Assembly: GCF_048569485.1 (NCBI RefSeq) | Contig: NC_134353.1 | Span: 66,346,221-66,410,220, forward strand | Direction: 5' to 3' | DNA: 64,000 bases | From: Anomaloglossus baeobatrachus | Lineage: Eukaryota; Chordata; Amphibia; Anura; Aromobatidae | Shown: in pieces, positions 26,613 through 40,200 of the stretch | How the letters are laid out: the number at the start of each line of letters is the position of its first letter | Numbering within the stretch: position 1 is the first letter of the stretch | Program-made: the position numbers and the translations under genes | Notes under the pieces: generated by a model | The model's database searches: none | The model's input: the letters and a program-made list of their open reading frames with translations, nothing else | Told to the model about the DNA's origin: nothing

Positions 26613-27178
26613 TCAGCTTTATATTATATATATATCTAATATATAAAGCTGAATGTGTATGTGTGTATGAGTGTGTGTATGTGTGTATGTCCGGGATTGG
26701 CATCCGCACCGTCGCAGCTACAGCCACAAAATTTTGCACACTCACACTTCTGGACCCAGACAGCGTCATAGGCTATGTTTCGAGGGGAAATTTTAAACCC
26801 GCTCTTTACAGTTATTCGCCAAAAAAAAAAACTGCCTCCATTAAAGCGAATGGAGCTGGGAGCCACAGTGCAGCCAGAACTTCAGAAGAATGCGCAGCCA
26901 CGCCCTTATATGGAATGTTGGCGTGTCACAATGCAGCCAGGGAAAGAGACAGACATAGACAGGGAAAGAGACAGACACAAAGAGACAGACTGACAGGGAA
27001 AGGGAGTGCCAGACAGGGAAAGGGAAAGGGAGTGCCAGACAGGGAAAGGGAGTGCCAGACAGGGAAAGGGAGTGCCAGACAGGGAAAGGGAGTGCCAGAC
27101 AGGGAAAGGGAGTGCCAGACAGGGAAAGAGATAGATAGACAGGGAAAGAGACAGACAGGGAAAGAGACAGACAAAGAG

Positions 27179-27234
<56 letters not shown>

Positions 27235-28061
27235 TAGATAGAGAGGGAGAGAGAGAGAGATACAGAGGGGGAGATAGACAGAGAATGGGAAAGAAACAGA
27301 GAGACAGTTACTATCCCGGGCAGCGCCGGGTGCTATGTTGTGAGGCAAAATTTTAACCCTGCGCATTCCAATTTACCAATCAATTTTGCCCCTATCTACA
27401 TAATGGGGAAAAAGTGAAACGAAAAGTGTTGGGGGCAAATTGACAGCTGCCAGATGTGAACAAGGGGGACTTAAAGAATGAGAGCGATGGCGCCAAAGAG
27501 TATATACCGTACAGTTACTAAGGTGGGGCCCCGACATGGGATACTCACCACACTCGGGGATATGAACACACACAAAATGCGCCACACACTACCACGTGCT
27601 TGAGCACATATACCACCCTCAGCACACATCTCACCACACATACACCAACCTCACCACATAATCGCCCTAAACACACACAAGTCTGGTATTATCCTTCAAA
27701 AATAAAAATCTGATTAATAAACAGCCAAACTACAAGAACAACAAATGTACCATATAGGAAATACGGCAGCTGTCAGTCACATGACCTGTCTATATGTGTA
27801 TGTGTGAGCTAATATATACTATCAGGGGGAGGGCTTTCTGTTGCCTGGAGATTTATCAGGCTGCCAATAGCAACCAATCACAGCTTAGCTTCTATTTTGC
27901 TACAGCTAATTAATCTGAGCTCTGATTGGTTAATATAGGCAACAATTTAATAATTACATTTCTATCTATTTGCTTTGTGGTGTTTGTGAGCAGAATACAT
28001 TTTGTTAATACATTCTACTTCGCTAACAGCAGTTATTAACCCGGGCGAAGCCGGATAGTAC

Positions 28062-28124
<63 letters not shown>

Positions 28125-28149
28125 TACATATATATAGTATATATATATA

Positions 28150-28222
<73 letters not shown>

Positions 28223-31200
28223 TATATACACACACACACATACACACATACACACACATATTAACAGTGAATGACTTCTATTCGCTTCAAAACGTAATTC
28301 TATAGCGTTCGGTTGCTACAGCAAATATTCTACATGACAAATCTCTATGTGACGACTATAGGATTTCCTCATCCACAGAAAAAAAAAATTACAGACTCTT
28401 ATAATAGAAATAAAGTGGGCAGTGCCCCCTACTGGTATAAAAGTGAAATAGCAAAAGAGAAAAAAAATAAATGCGGTAGGTAAACCAAATCATATTAGGA
28501 GGATAAATGAGGCACAATGGAGGAGATTTACTGGCCTCACGCTGCTTTGTGCTTGTTTGATGCCGTAATAAATGGTTTCAAGGGAACGTGGAATGATTAC
28601 TGCTATAACACGAGCACAAAGAGAGGGAACGAGTCCCAGAGAACGGCTTTGTCATATGTTCCACATTAGCCGAGCGCGGTGTGTACCGGGGCCGCCCTCC
28701 AATCTCCAGTCACCGTGTTATTTAGCTGAACAATTGGCGTGTTAAGCGGGACCCCGGATCGGGATCAGCTAATTACTGGAGGGGCACATTATACCTGCAG
28801 GAGGGAGGGTTACTAACAAGAAGTGGAGGAGCTCCGAAATTACACACCCACGGAAATCCATTATACAAGGTGATGCACAACTGGGGGCAGGGGGGGGGGG
28901 GGGCAATGCGGGATTAGTCACATATAAAAAGAGGGAAAAAAGTAACCGCACACTAATTGGAACCAAAGGTAGACAGAAAACTACTGAGAAATCATCCATC
29001 ATGGCTGATATAGGAGGCGACAGCGGGAAAGGCCATATAGATTATCAACCCGCCATAATAAGTGCCATCCTTTTTTTTTTAATTCTGTTATATGGAGGCT
29101 TGTTTTCTACAGGACAAATTGTAGTCTTGAATGACAACATCCCATTTAAGCACTTTTTTTTTTTAAATAAAAAAAAATAAACTTTTTCTTTTAAAAAAAC
29201 TTTCTGGTTAATGTCTTTTTTTTAACAAAATTATTCACCATTTTTTGCTGTTTTTTGTTCTCAAATTATTTTTGGTTCAGGTCACAATTTTGTTTTGCTT
29301 TTTTTTTTTTTTTTTCAAAAATTATTTTTGGTTTGTGTCACTATTTTTTGCTTTTGTTCCCCAAAAAATTATTTTTCATGCAGGTCACCATTTTTTTTTT
29401 ACCACAAAATTATTTCTCGTGCACGCCACCATTTTTTTTCCCCCAAATTTATTTTTCGTGCGTGTCACCATTTTTTTTTCCTCCCAAAATTATTTTTTGT
29501 GCATGTTACCATTTTTTTGCACCCAAAAATATTTGTAGTTCATGTCACCATGTTGTTTGCTTTGTTTCCCCAAAATTCTTTTTTATTCATGTCAGTTTGT
29601 TTTTTTCAAAAATTATTTTTGGCTCGTGTCACTATTAGTTTTGTTTTAGTTTTTTTTTTTTTTTTTGCTTACCAAAATTTTTTTTCTTCAACTCACCATT
29701 TATCTTTTTTCCAAACACTATTTAACTATTTCAGCTTTGGTTAGGGTCACCACTTTTTTTTTTTTTTTTTTTTTTAAACCTGTAACTTTAAATTTTCCGT
29801 CACTGGACCTGTACGAAGACAATCTATGGCGCGTGTGTGTGTCATGCAGTACCCGCTTGTGTCCACGCGATGTCGCGCTTCCACTGTAAATAAATGAACT
29901 GTACTACATTACTGACGGATTCCGTTTGCGTCAAAACAGCGCAAGTGTGAGTGAGCCCTAAGCCATGAGGATTGCTAGAATGCCTCTGTCAGTGATTAAC
30001 CCTTTCAATGCCATTGTTCAACTGCAGCAATGTTCACCTGTTAGCAGCAGGCTCTGGCTGTACAACGCAGGTGGTGCCCGGGAGAGACATATCTACCGTA
30101 ATAGAAAGCGTTAGGGTCCCATCAGAGAAGGTGCACATTCTTGTGGCTGGTGGGTGCACATTAATTGGCCAATTTGGGTGCCACGTAGTTTTTATTTTAT
30201 AAAAATATTCCATTCAGTATAATGCAGAATACATTTCACATATCTAATGCTTTGCATACATCTTTGAGTTCAGCAGCGACACTCCGTGTGCACTTTCATT
30301 TGTATGTAGTTTGATGACACGGAGTATCCCAAAAAAAATACTATATCTCCTATTTATGAAACTATACAGAATAAGATAAAATAATGGAAAAAGAATATTG
30401 TCAAAACTCACCAAAAGAATAGAGGAGAAGTCCGCAGCCCAGCATTATTAGGCCGTTTGCCCACCCTATCAGCAGGAAGGCTGGGATGAGAAGGATAATG
30501 GCCTACAGAGGAGACAATATATAAAAAGCAGGGATATTAATATACAAAGAGCATAATGATTAAAATATAGCATCAGAATTCTGTGTCCTGGGAGAAAAAA
30601 AAAAAAGAAAACTGAGATCTGAAGGTGTACAGACACCAAATACAGAAGGTACTTAAAGGGGTTCACCGAGAAATGTGATAAACTAAATGCTTTTAAAATA
30701 TTAAACATTTTCATAAATGCTTTTATTTAGCAAAAAGGTATGCTTTATCTAGTGCACTCAGTCAGGATTTTAAAGATGGCAACTGCCATCTATATCAGTG
30801 TGCACCTGACTTATATTTTGTGGACATGCAGTAGGAAGGGCTGCCTAAACAACAACTGCTCGAGACAGACATCAGGTTAGAGCAACGTTAAGTGAGCAGA
30901 GTGGACTAAAGGAGAAGATGAAAACCTTTCTTTAGCTGACTGAGAATGAACATCCATCTCAGTCAGCCTTACAGTTTTAGTGCACAGAGTACATCTGTCT
31001 TGCTTTACATGCAGCCTGTCCTAGTATGGGTTGCACACTGATATAGATGGCAGTTGCCATCTTTAAAATCCTGACTGAATGCACTAGATAAAGCATACCT
31101 ATTTGCTAAATAAAAGCATTAATAAAAATGTTTAATATTGTAAAACAGGTATGCTTTATCTAGTGCACACAGTCAGGATTTTAAAGATGGCAATTGCCAT

Positions 31201-34200
31201 CTATATCAGTGTGCAACCCATACTAGGACGGGCTGCATGCACAGCAAGACAGATGTACTATGTGCACTAAAACCGTCAGGCTGACTGAGATGGATGTTCA
31301 TTCTCAGTCAGCTAAAGACAGGTTTTTATCTTCTCCTTTAGTCCACTCCGCTCAGTTAACGTTGCTCTAACCTGATGTCTGTCTCAAGCAGTTGTTGATG
31401 AACATCCATCTCAGTCAGCCTTACAGTTTTAGTGCACAGAGTACATCTGTCTTGCCATATATGCAGCCTGTCCTAGTATGGGTTGCACACTGATATAGAT
31501 GGCAGTTGCCATCTTTAAAATCCTGACTGAATGCACTAGATAAAGCATACCTATTTGCTAAATAAAAGCATTAATAAAAATGTTTAATATTGTAAAACAG
31601 GTATGCTTTATCTAGTGCACACAGTCAGGATTTTAAAGATGGCAATTGCCATCTATATCAGTGTGCAACCCATACTAGGACGGGCTCCATGAACAGCAAG
31701 ACAGATGTACTATGTGCACTAAAACCGTCAGGCTGACTGAGATGGATGTTCATTCTCAGTCAGCTAAAGACAGGTTTTTATCTTCTCCTTTAGTCCACTC
31801 CGCTCAGTTAACGATGCTCTAACCTGATGTCTGTCTCAAGCAGTTGTTGTTTAGGCAGCCCTTCCTACTGCATGTCCACAAAATCTAAGTCAAATGCACA
31901 CTGATCTAGATGGCAGTTGCCATCTTTAAAACCCTGACAGAGTGCACTAGATAAAGCATACCTTTTTTTTTGTTAAGTAAAAAGTTATTTATTAAATAAA
32001 TACATTTAAAATATTAAAACAATTTTCTAACAATTCTCAGAGAACCCCTTTAAAGAGTTAATCTGGTAGGACTTGATTCTTTTACTGTTATGTTTAATTA
32101 GATCTATCATGCTAATTAAATATTCAGTATAGGAGCGAGAATTATCATCAGATTCAGAAGTTCAACTTTACGGAGTCCCAGAAATTTCCACCTATGACTG
32201 TCCCAGTGGGGTACATGAGCCAAACTATGGGCTGGCTGTTTATTAATTTCTTAATAATGTTAAGCTCGTTTAGCCTTCTATACAGTTAGCCTAGCTGGCC
32301 ACTATAATCACTAGTCGTTTCTTTTCCCTAACCAAATAATGGCTGTGTTGAGAGAAGAAAATTTACTTTTAATTCTATTTTTATTTCTATACTTAAAATT
32401 TCTTTAAGGCCAGAGTCACACTTGCGAGTGCCTCGCGTGTAACTCGCGCGAGTCTCTCATTGAATCATCCGGCACGGACTCGCGCTCTCCTGACAGGAGC
32501 GGGTCGGTTTCATGTATGTCTATGCAGCTGAGATGCTCCTGTCCTGAGAGTGAGAGTCCATGCCGGGTGATTCAATGAGAGACTCGCGCGAGTTACACGC
32601 GAGGCACTCGCAAGTGTGACTCTGGCCTAAAAAGGGAATCTGTCGGCAGGTTTTTGCTATGCAATCTGACAGAAGAATGAGGTAGGGGCTGAGCGATCCA
32701 GCGATGTGTCATTTGGTTTACTAGGTGCAGCAATTCTTCTCTTTTGCTGATGTAGCAAAGCTCAGTTGCTGAGCTGTGTATAACCCAGCTCAAACCACTG
32801 ATTAGCAGCTTTTTGTGCACGCTGTATAGTGACCAAGCTGCTAATTAATGCTTGGGGCGTGGTTGGACCAGGAGGCACAAGGCCAGTTGTCCTGAAGTTA
32901 TAAGCTCCTGCCAATTATTTTGAAACAGCAAATCAGCTCAGTAAGTGACACATAGCTATAATCAGGGTCTCTTCCCTTCATCATGGTGCTGTCAAATTAC
33001 ATAGCAAAAACCTGCTGACAAATTCCCTTTAATATCATTGATATTGTTTTCTGTTTGTTTTATCTAGAGATGAGCAAATCAAACCCCAGTCCAGTGGTCC
33101 GGTCAGTAGTAAGTTGTGTCAATCGGCAGCCCTTCCGGTATCCCTGCTCTTCTTTTATATAAGCGGCCTGGTGCAACACCACGTGCGCATCACAGGAGGT
33201 CGACTAATGAAAAAAGAAACTAGGGACGCTGTCCGGTAGTAGGCGGTTCCCGTTTGGCAGACACTGACTACATATTTGGCAGCTCGACCAGGGTCCTGCA
33301 AATTGCTCCACTCATTTCCAGCCTCACATTTCCAGTGATATGTGCCTTAATTTCTAGGTTTGGGTGGCCTCATTCAGACTTTAATTGTTTTCACGCAAAT
33401 TTTTTGTGTATTTCATGGATAGAACAGGAACCCATTATATTTTGTGACACTGTTCACACATGAGTGTTATTTGGGGGGACCGTGCCAGCATCCTTTTTTG
33501 AGTCAAGGATCAAAGTCATAAAAAAAAAAAAAATCTGAAAATCACATGCACATTGATGGTACCTGTATGTAATCCATGTGCAGTCTGATTTCCTGGCAGC
33601 TAAATAGGAAAGGGTTCTTTACAGTTAAAGCAGTCAGACTGTGGAATGCCGACCACAAGAGCTAGTAATGGCTGAGGTGGTACCAATATTTAAGAAAAGG
33701 TAAAAAAAGATATTTGGAAGTTCGTGTCATTTCAAAGGTGGTAACTAGACTACTACACTATTAACTAGACTACAAGGAATGGAGGCGCCCGTATGATGGG
33801 GGGTTGGAAAAGTTGGATTTGTTTAGCTTAGAAAAATGACATCTCAGAGGAGATCTCATTTATATGTATACATACTTGTGTGGTCAATATAAAGGACTGG
33901 CACATGAGTTATTCCTTCCAAAGACAATACTAAGGACCAGGGGGCACTCACTGCGAGTGGAAGAAAAGCGATTCCGACAGCTAAATAGGAAAGGGTTCTT
34001 TACAGTTAGAGCAGTCAGACTGTGGAATGCCGACCACAAGAGGTAGTAATGGCAGATACTAGAACAGCTTTTATAGAAGGGCTGATTTCCTCATTACACA
34101 ACATTGTTGGTTATAAATAATTTAATGACAAAATATATAATTGGTGGGGGGGGGGGTCTGAACTAAATGGATTGAGGTCTTTTTTTCAGTATATATAATG

Positions 34201-37200
34201 GATGAAAGCTGGGGAAATTTATATTCGGCATACAAGAAAATGACTGATAAATATTGGAATTTTTTTCTCAGTCTTTTTTTTTTTTTTTTAATTCTTTCCC
34301 CAGAACAGAACTAGGTAAATGTACACCCATTAATCACAGCTCCCATCATTTATCACTACTTGCAAGCCATTACGCAGTTGACGGATCATTCAATTGCTGC
34401 AAATATTAACATATAAGCTGCCATTTGGAATGATCTTCGTGGCCTCCTGCTGCACTGCCGGATGTTTGCCGGCCACTAGCGCAGCACCTGGAGGATACCG
34501 GCGCCGTGGCCCTCGCACTATGACGTCGCTGCATACGGTACTTACCCGCTTCACAGCTTTCACCTCATTTCCTGGTTTGATTCTCCGAGCGTATCCGCCC
34601 TGGATCACAGCCATGGTCATTCCAATGAAGAAAAACATCTTCCCCTGCTGCATGCTGCCAGAGAAAATCAAACAGAGCAGGTTATGGGGCTTCACAGCCG
34701 GGAACATTCCCATGGTGTCCGTGCAGTGTTTATCCCAGATCTGATCACTTCCAGATGTTCCCAGGACAAATAAAAAGCTCCACCCAAAACCAGATAATAA
34801 TAATAATAATAATAATTTTATTCATTTATATAGCGCTATTAATTCCACAGCGCTTTACATACATTTGCAACACTGTCCCCATTGGGGCTCACAATCTAGA
34901 GTCCCTATCTGTATGTCTTTGGAGTGTGGGAGGAAACCGGAGAACCCGGGGGAAACCCACGCAAACACGGGAAGAACATACAAACTCCTTGCAGATGGTG
35001 TCCTTGGTGGGATTTGAACCCAGGACCCCAGCGCTGCAAGGCTGCAGTGCTAACCATTGAGCCACCGTGCCGCCCGATATTTACATTATAGCTGGGGCCT
35101 CCATTTTTTATTTTATTTTCTTGGGGCGGGGAATGGTTATCCAGCTTTCCCAGACGCCCAAAATCAAATCTGCTGCTTCATGCAGAGTTGCATGGGTCTG
35201 GGTGCAACTCCAACTTCTACACCTTTTTATCTACATCACTGGCGGACACAGACAGAAGAGGGCCCCTGTGCAAGAACACTACATGGGCCCCTGTGCAAGA
35301 ACACTACATGGGCCCCTGTGCAAGAACACTACATGGGTCCCTGTGCAAGAACACTATATTGGCCCCTGTGCAAGAACACTACATGGGCCCCTGTGCAAGA
35401 ACACTACATGGGTCCCTGTGCAAGAACACTATATTGGCCCCTGTGCAAGAACACTACATGGGCCCCTGTGCAAGAACACTACATGGGTCCCTGTGCAAGA
35501 ACACTATATTGGCCCCTGTGCAAGAACACTATATGGGCCCCTGTGCAAGAACACTACATGGGCCCCTGTGCAAGAACACTACATGGGCCCCTGTGCAAGA
35601 ACACTACATGGGCCCCTGTGCAAGAACACTATATTGGCCCCTGTGCAAGAACACTATATTGGCCCCTGTGCAAGAACACTATATTGGCCCCTGTGTAAGA
35701 ATACTATATGGATCCCTATGCAAGAACACTATATGGGTCCCTGTGCAAGAACACTATATGGGTCATTATGCAAGAACACTATATGGGTCCCTGTACAAGA
35801 ACACTATATTGGTCCCTGTGCAAGAACACTATATTGGCCCCTGTGCAAGAACACTATATTGGCCCCTGTGCAAGAACACTATATGGGCCCCTGTGCAAGA
35901 ACACTATATGGGCCCCTGTGCAAGAACACTACATGGGCCCCTGTGCAAGAACACTACATGGGCCCCTGTGCAAGAACACTACATGGGCCCCTGTGCAAGA
36001 ACACTATATGGGTCCCTGTGCAAGAACACTATATGGGTCCCTGTGCAAGGACACTATATTGGCCCCTGTGCAAGAACACTATATGGGCCCCTGTGCAAGA
36101 ACACTATATGGGCCCCTGTGCAAGAACACTATATGGGTTCCTGTGCAAGAACAACACTGCATATGGGTCTCTGTGCAAGAACATTATATGGTTCCCTGTG
36201 CAAGAATAATATATGGGCCCCTGTGCAAGAACAATATATAGGTCCCTGTGCAAGAATAATACTGTATATGGGTCCCTGTGCAAGAACATTATATGGGTGC
36301 CTGTGCAAGAACATTAGATGGGCCTTTGCAGCCCAAGAACTCTTAAAAATGCATAATCCCACCTGCTTTGGAGGTAGAAATGGCCACCTGACCTCTTTGG
36401 CCCCTGTGCGGCTGCACCAATGATATGTCTGCCCCTGAGCTACATCACTCTCTTGTTGGAGCAGCAGTATGTGCTCAAGTGCTGCTCTTCCTATTGTAAC
36501 TGGCGACAAGAGGGTGTTTTCTGGTTTTAGAAAACCCATATCCTCCTGTTATAATTGGTTTAAAAAAAAAAGTGCTTTACTCACCCGCCTCAGGTCCAGC
36601 GCTTAGTCTATAATTGCTTCTGTCATCAGTTATCGTCTGTAGCACTGACATCACGTCGACAGCACTGCAGCCAATCAATGAAATCGGTGGCACTGTAGAG
36701 CTTGTGTCATCATCTCAGGCATAGCTGTTGACGTCACAGATTGGCTGCAGCGCTGTTGATGTGAACATCAGCTCTGCAGACAATATCAGAGATTGGGAGC
36801 AGCAGAGGAGACTCAGGAATAGACCTGGGGAGGGTGAGCACGGCATAGGTTACTACTCCTTGTATCTTCGGATCTATGAAGTGATCCACCCACAGTCACT
36901 CCCCGGAATTATCTGTAATTACCGGAATGAATACACAAATGGACCTCAGACAACATGGCTCTCTATTCCGCCATATGGTGCCTCAATGAAGCGGGTCATT
37001 AAAAAAGTCCCCATGAGATCCCACAAAAGCACACATATAGTATATAAATATGTGACGCCCTGGGCAAGCCAGGGGTCACAGGTCACAACATCACATGCAC
37101 CCCACATTCCCGGCAGGTACACCTAGGCTAACCTAAAACCCTTGTTGCCTTCCTCCAGGGGCTGATGTCCACACCAGGGGGTGGGCCAGGCGGTTGGCTC

Positions 37201-40200
37201 CGCCCACCGAGGAGTTCACAGCCCTGGAGGCGGGAAAACCAGGCAGATCAGAGAGAGTTGAAGTTGAGCTCAGGCAGAGCTTGAGTGAGAAGCAAGTTAA
37301 GCTAGGGAAGTGAAGGAGTAAACAGTGAGAGTAGAGACAGTGAAAAGGAACAGTTTGTAAAGCCTGAAGTTGGTCCGGGTTTGTGCCCCGGACTGAGACA
37401 GCAAGGTCAGCAGACGGCGGTGATAGTCTGCAGGGGGACTGCTTGGAGGTTGCCGGAAGGACCGCGGACGGGTGGTGACCCGGCGGTACCGGAGCGGTAT
37501 ACGAAGAACAGTCAGCACCAGGGCAGGGGCCTTTCGGATCCCGGCAAGGCTAGGAGTCGCCATAATTTGCCAAATCCGTCAGTGAAGGGGACCTCTGTCT
37601 CCTAACAACCAAGTCCCAATTGAAGGCAACAGTCCGACCGTGAAGGGGAGACACCGCCACCGCCAAGGCACCAGTTTCCCAGGGCCAGCGCCTGCGGGCA
37701 AAGTAGGGCTCCTTCGGCCCAGATTGAAGCCGAGGAGTGGGTAACCGGTGGGAACCCATCGCTACCAAAAAGACTTTACATAGGTGCAGGGAAGAGGCCG
37801 TCACCGCTAACTGCAGGGAACATCAGCACCGTAACCGTCCGAGGGACCCGTCCAACCAGCCGTTTGTTTACCGAGAAACTGTGTCGTGTTTACTGGCTGA
37901 GTGAGTACCTCCGTGCCGTGCGGCACAGCGCTGTCCCTGCGCCCCTGCACCTCCGCAGGCCCCATACCCGCCTGTCCACCATACCAACCCCATCACTGGG
38001 CCCCGGGACCACCAAAACCCCTACCCACGGAGGGGCAAACCAACAACTGGCTGCTCCATACCATCACTCCTGGGCTCCCCAGAAAGAGCAGCGGTGGTGT
38101 CCACTTAATCACCACAACCGTGGGTGGCGTCACGGACAATAAACTATCCCAAAACCCAATCCCCTTTTCACTCACGGGCGAGGAGCGCCGCTCGAGTCCC
38201 TGGGATCCGGCCCATCGCTCGAGCCACCGAGCAGCAGCAGCAGGCCACAGCAGCCGCAGCGGCAGCCGGACCCGAGCAGTGGGAGAGCGCTGCGTCCCCT
38301 CCTCCGCCCGCGACAACTACACTACATTGAAATTGCGGCATCAAGAAGGAGAAGTGGTGGAAGTCGAGATATCACAGGATGGATAGGAATGGAAATAATT
38401 TGCAAATTTTAGTTTCCAGTTGTTCGTGATTTGCATAACATCTACATTTACTGAGTATGAGCTCCACACATGGAAATTATCACACTTGCACACCTTGGCT
38501 GCTATCAGCGAGGCTATTAATGGTTGTCTGAGGAATGTGTAACGGGGGACAGAGTTCCTGCCCTTGAAGACATCAACCGGGGCATCGCGTGGTAATGTGC
38601 CCAGTGTCTGTGTATATGATGAGGGTATGCATAGAATGTGAGGCAGAATGGTTATGTAGGAAATGTCGCCATCTAGAGGCTGGTTTAGATAGAGTCTGTG
38701 GTAATCGATAGTACAGTTAAAAGGGATCTGTCACCAGATTTGGTGACTATAAGCTGCGACCACCACCACTGGGCTCTTATATACAGTATTCTAACATGCT
38801 GCGTATAAGAGCCCAGGTCGCTGTGTAGAACGTAAAAATCACTTTATATAATACTTACCTAAGGGGCGATGCGGTGCAGACTGGTCGGATGGGTGTCTCC
38901 GTTCTCGCGGGGCCTCCTCTTTCGGACATCTTTGTCTTCCTTCTTCTGTAGCGTGCAGGACGTGTCCTATGTCATCCACACTAGCCGGGATTGAGGTCCT
39001 GCGCAGGTGCACTTTGATCTGCCCTGAGCAGGGCAGAATCAAAGTATTGTAGTGCGCCTGCGCAAGACCTCAATGTCGGCGAGTGTGGACGACGTAGGAC
39101 ATGTCATGCACCCAGGCATGTTAAAATGCTGTATATTATGATAACCCAGTCTTATAATATGCCCATATTATAAGACTCCACAATAACAATACACCGATTA
39201 AATACGCGTAGTGCTAAACAGCCAGCACAGAGTCATACATATAGCTTAACTACAGGTTATTATAGCTCATTGCTAACATGTCAGGGCATCCATATGATCC
39301 AATCAAATAACAAAAAAGTAATACATAGGATCCTATACCCAGTATGATGATCCACTGACCCAGGAACTATCAATCGCTGTACAGATATAAATATAGGACG
39401 AGTGTAAAAATATGCCAAGAAAAACAGAAATATACATGTGCCGGGCTAAGAAAAAAGGGGTGGAGGACTGGGATAAACGCTCTGTGCAGCAAAGCATAAA
39501 GCAGGTCTGATGAGCCTGATATAGGTAGTGCAAAAGAATATTAGAGTAAAAGAGAAACCGTCAGCAAGCTCTAAGTAAACACTCTGTGCAGCGCTGTGCA
39601 CAGAGCATGAAGCAGAGCCAATATACCAGATGTGGCACTGCAGAGGGAGTATCAGAGTGGAAGGGAAGATCCACGCTTATTGCAGCTATATATGGGGCTT
39701 CCCTCCTACTCTGATACATCTCTACAGTGCCACATCTGGTATATTGGCTCTGCTTCCTGCACTGTTGCAGAGCACTGCACAGAGCATTTACTTATGGCTT
39801 GCTGATGGTTTCCCTTTTAGTACAGAAATATTACACACAGGGATGACACAGCACAGGGCAAATTTCTGTAGTGTTACAGGCAGTCATATGCACATTATTA
39901 TACTCACCTGCTCCTGTGCTGTGAGAGATTAGGTTAGTGACTTCTTCTCCACTTCATGTGGCTCCTCCTGGCTCTGTTCACATCCTGTCCCCTATTTCTT
40001 CTCAGCTTCTTCTTGTTTGCTTAGCTCTAGGTTTCCTCTGCTTCTTCTGCTCTGTTGTCTCTCCTTGTCAGGTCTCTGCTCCTTCTCCTGCTCTGTTGTC
40101 TTCTTGTCAGGTCTCTGCTCTGTTGTCTCTCCTTGTCAGGTCTCTGCTCCTTCTCCTGCTCTGTTGTCTTCTTGTCAGGTCTCTGCTCTGTTGTCTCTCC

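Noticed and set aside
34794-35075. A tRNA gene from the A-box and B-box motifs
   Set aside because: The head continues into a SINE body and an (ATT)n tail; no cloverleaf with an acceptor stem is apparent.
35067-36423. Three long plus-strand frames (up to 411 codons) with a [16 protein letters not shown] repeat
   Set aside because: They are the three readings of one 25-bp array; no non-repeat coding part exists.
37297-38386. Several open frames in GC-rich DNA as possible host genes
   Set aside because: They lie within an LTR also present (inverted) at 42725-43923, and the frames are not kept between copies.
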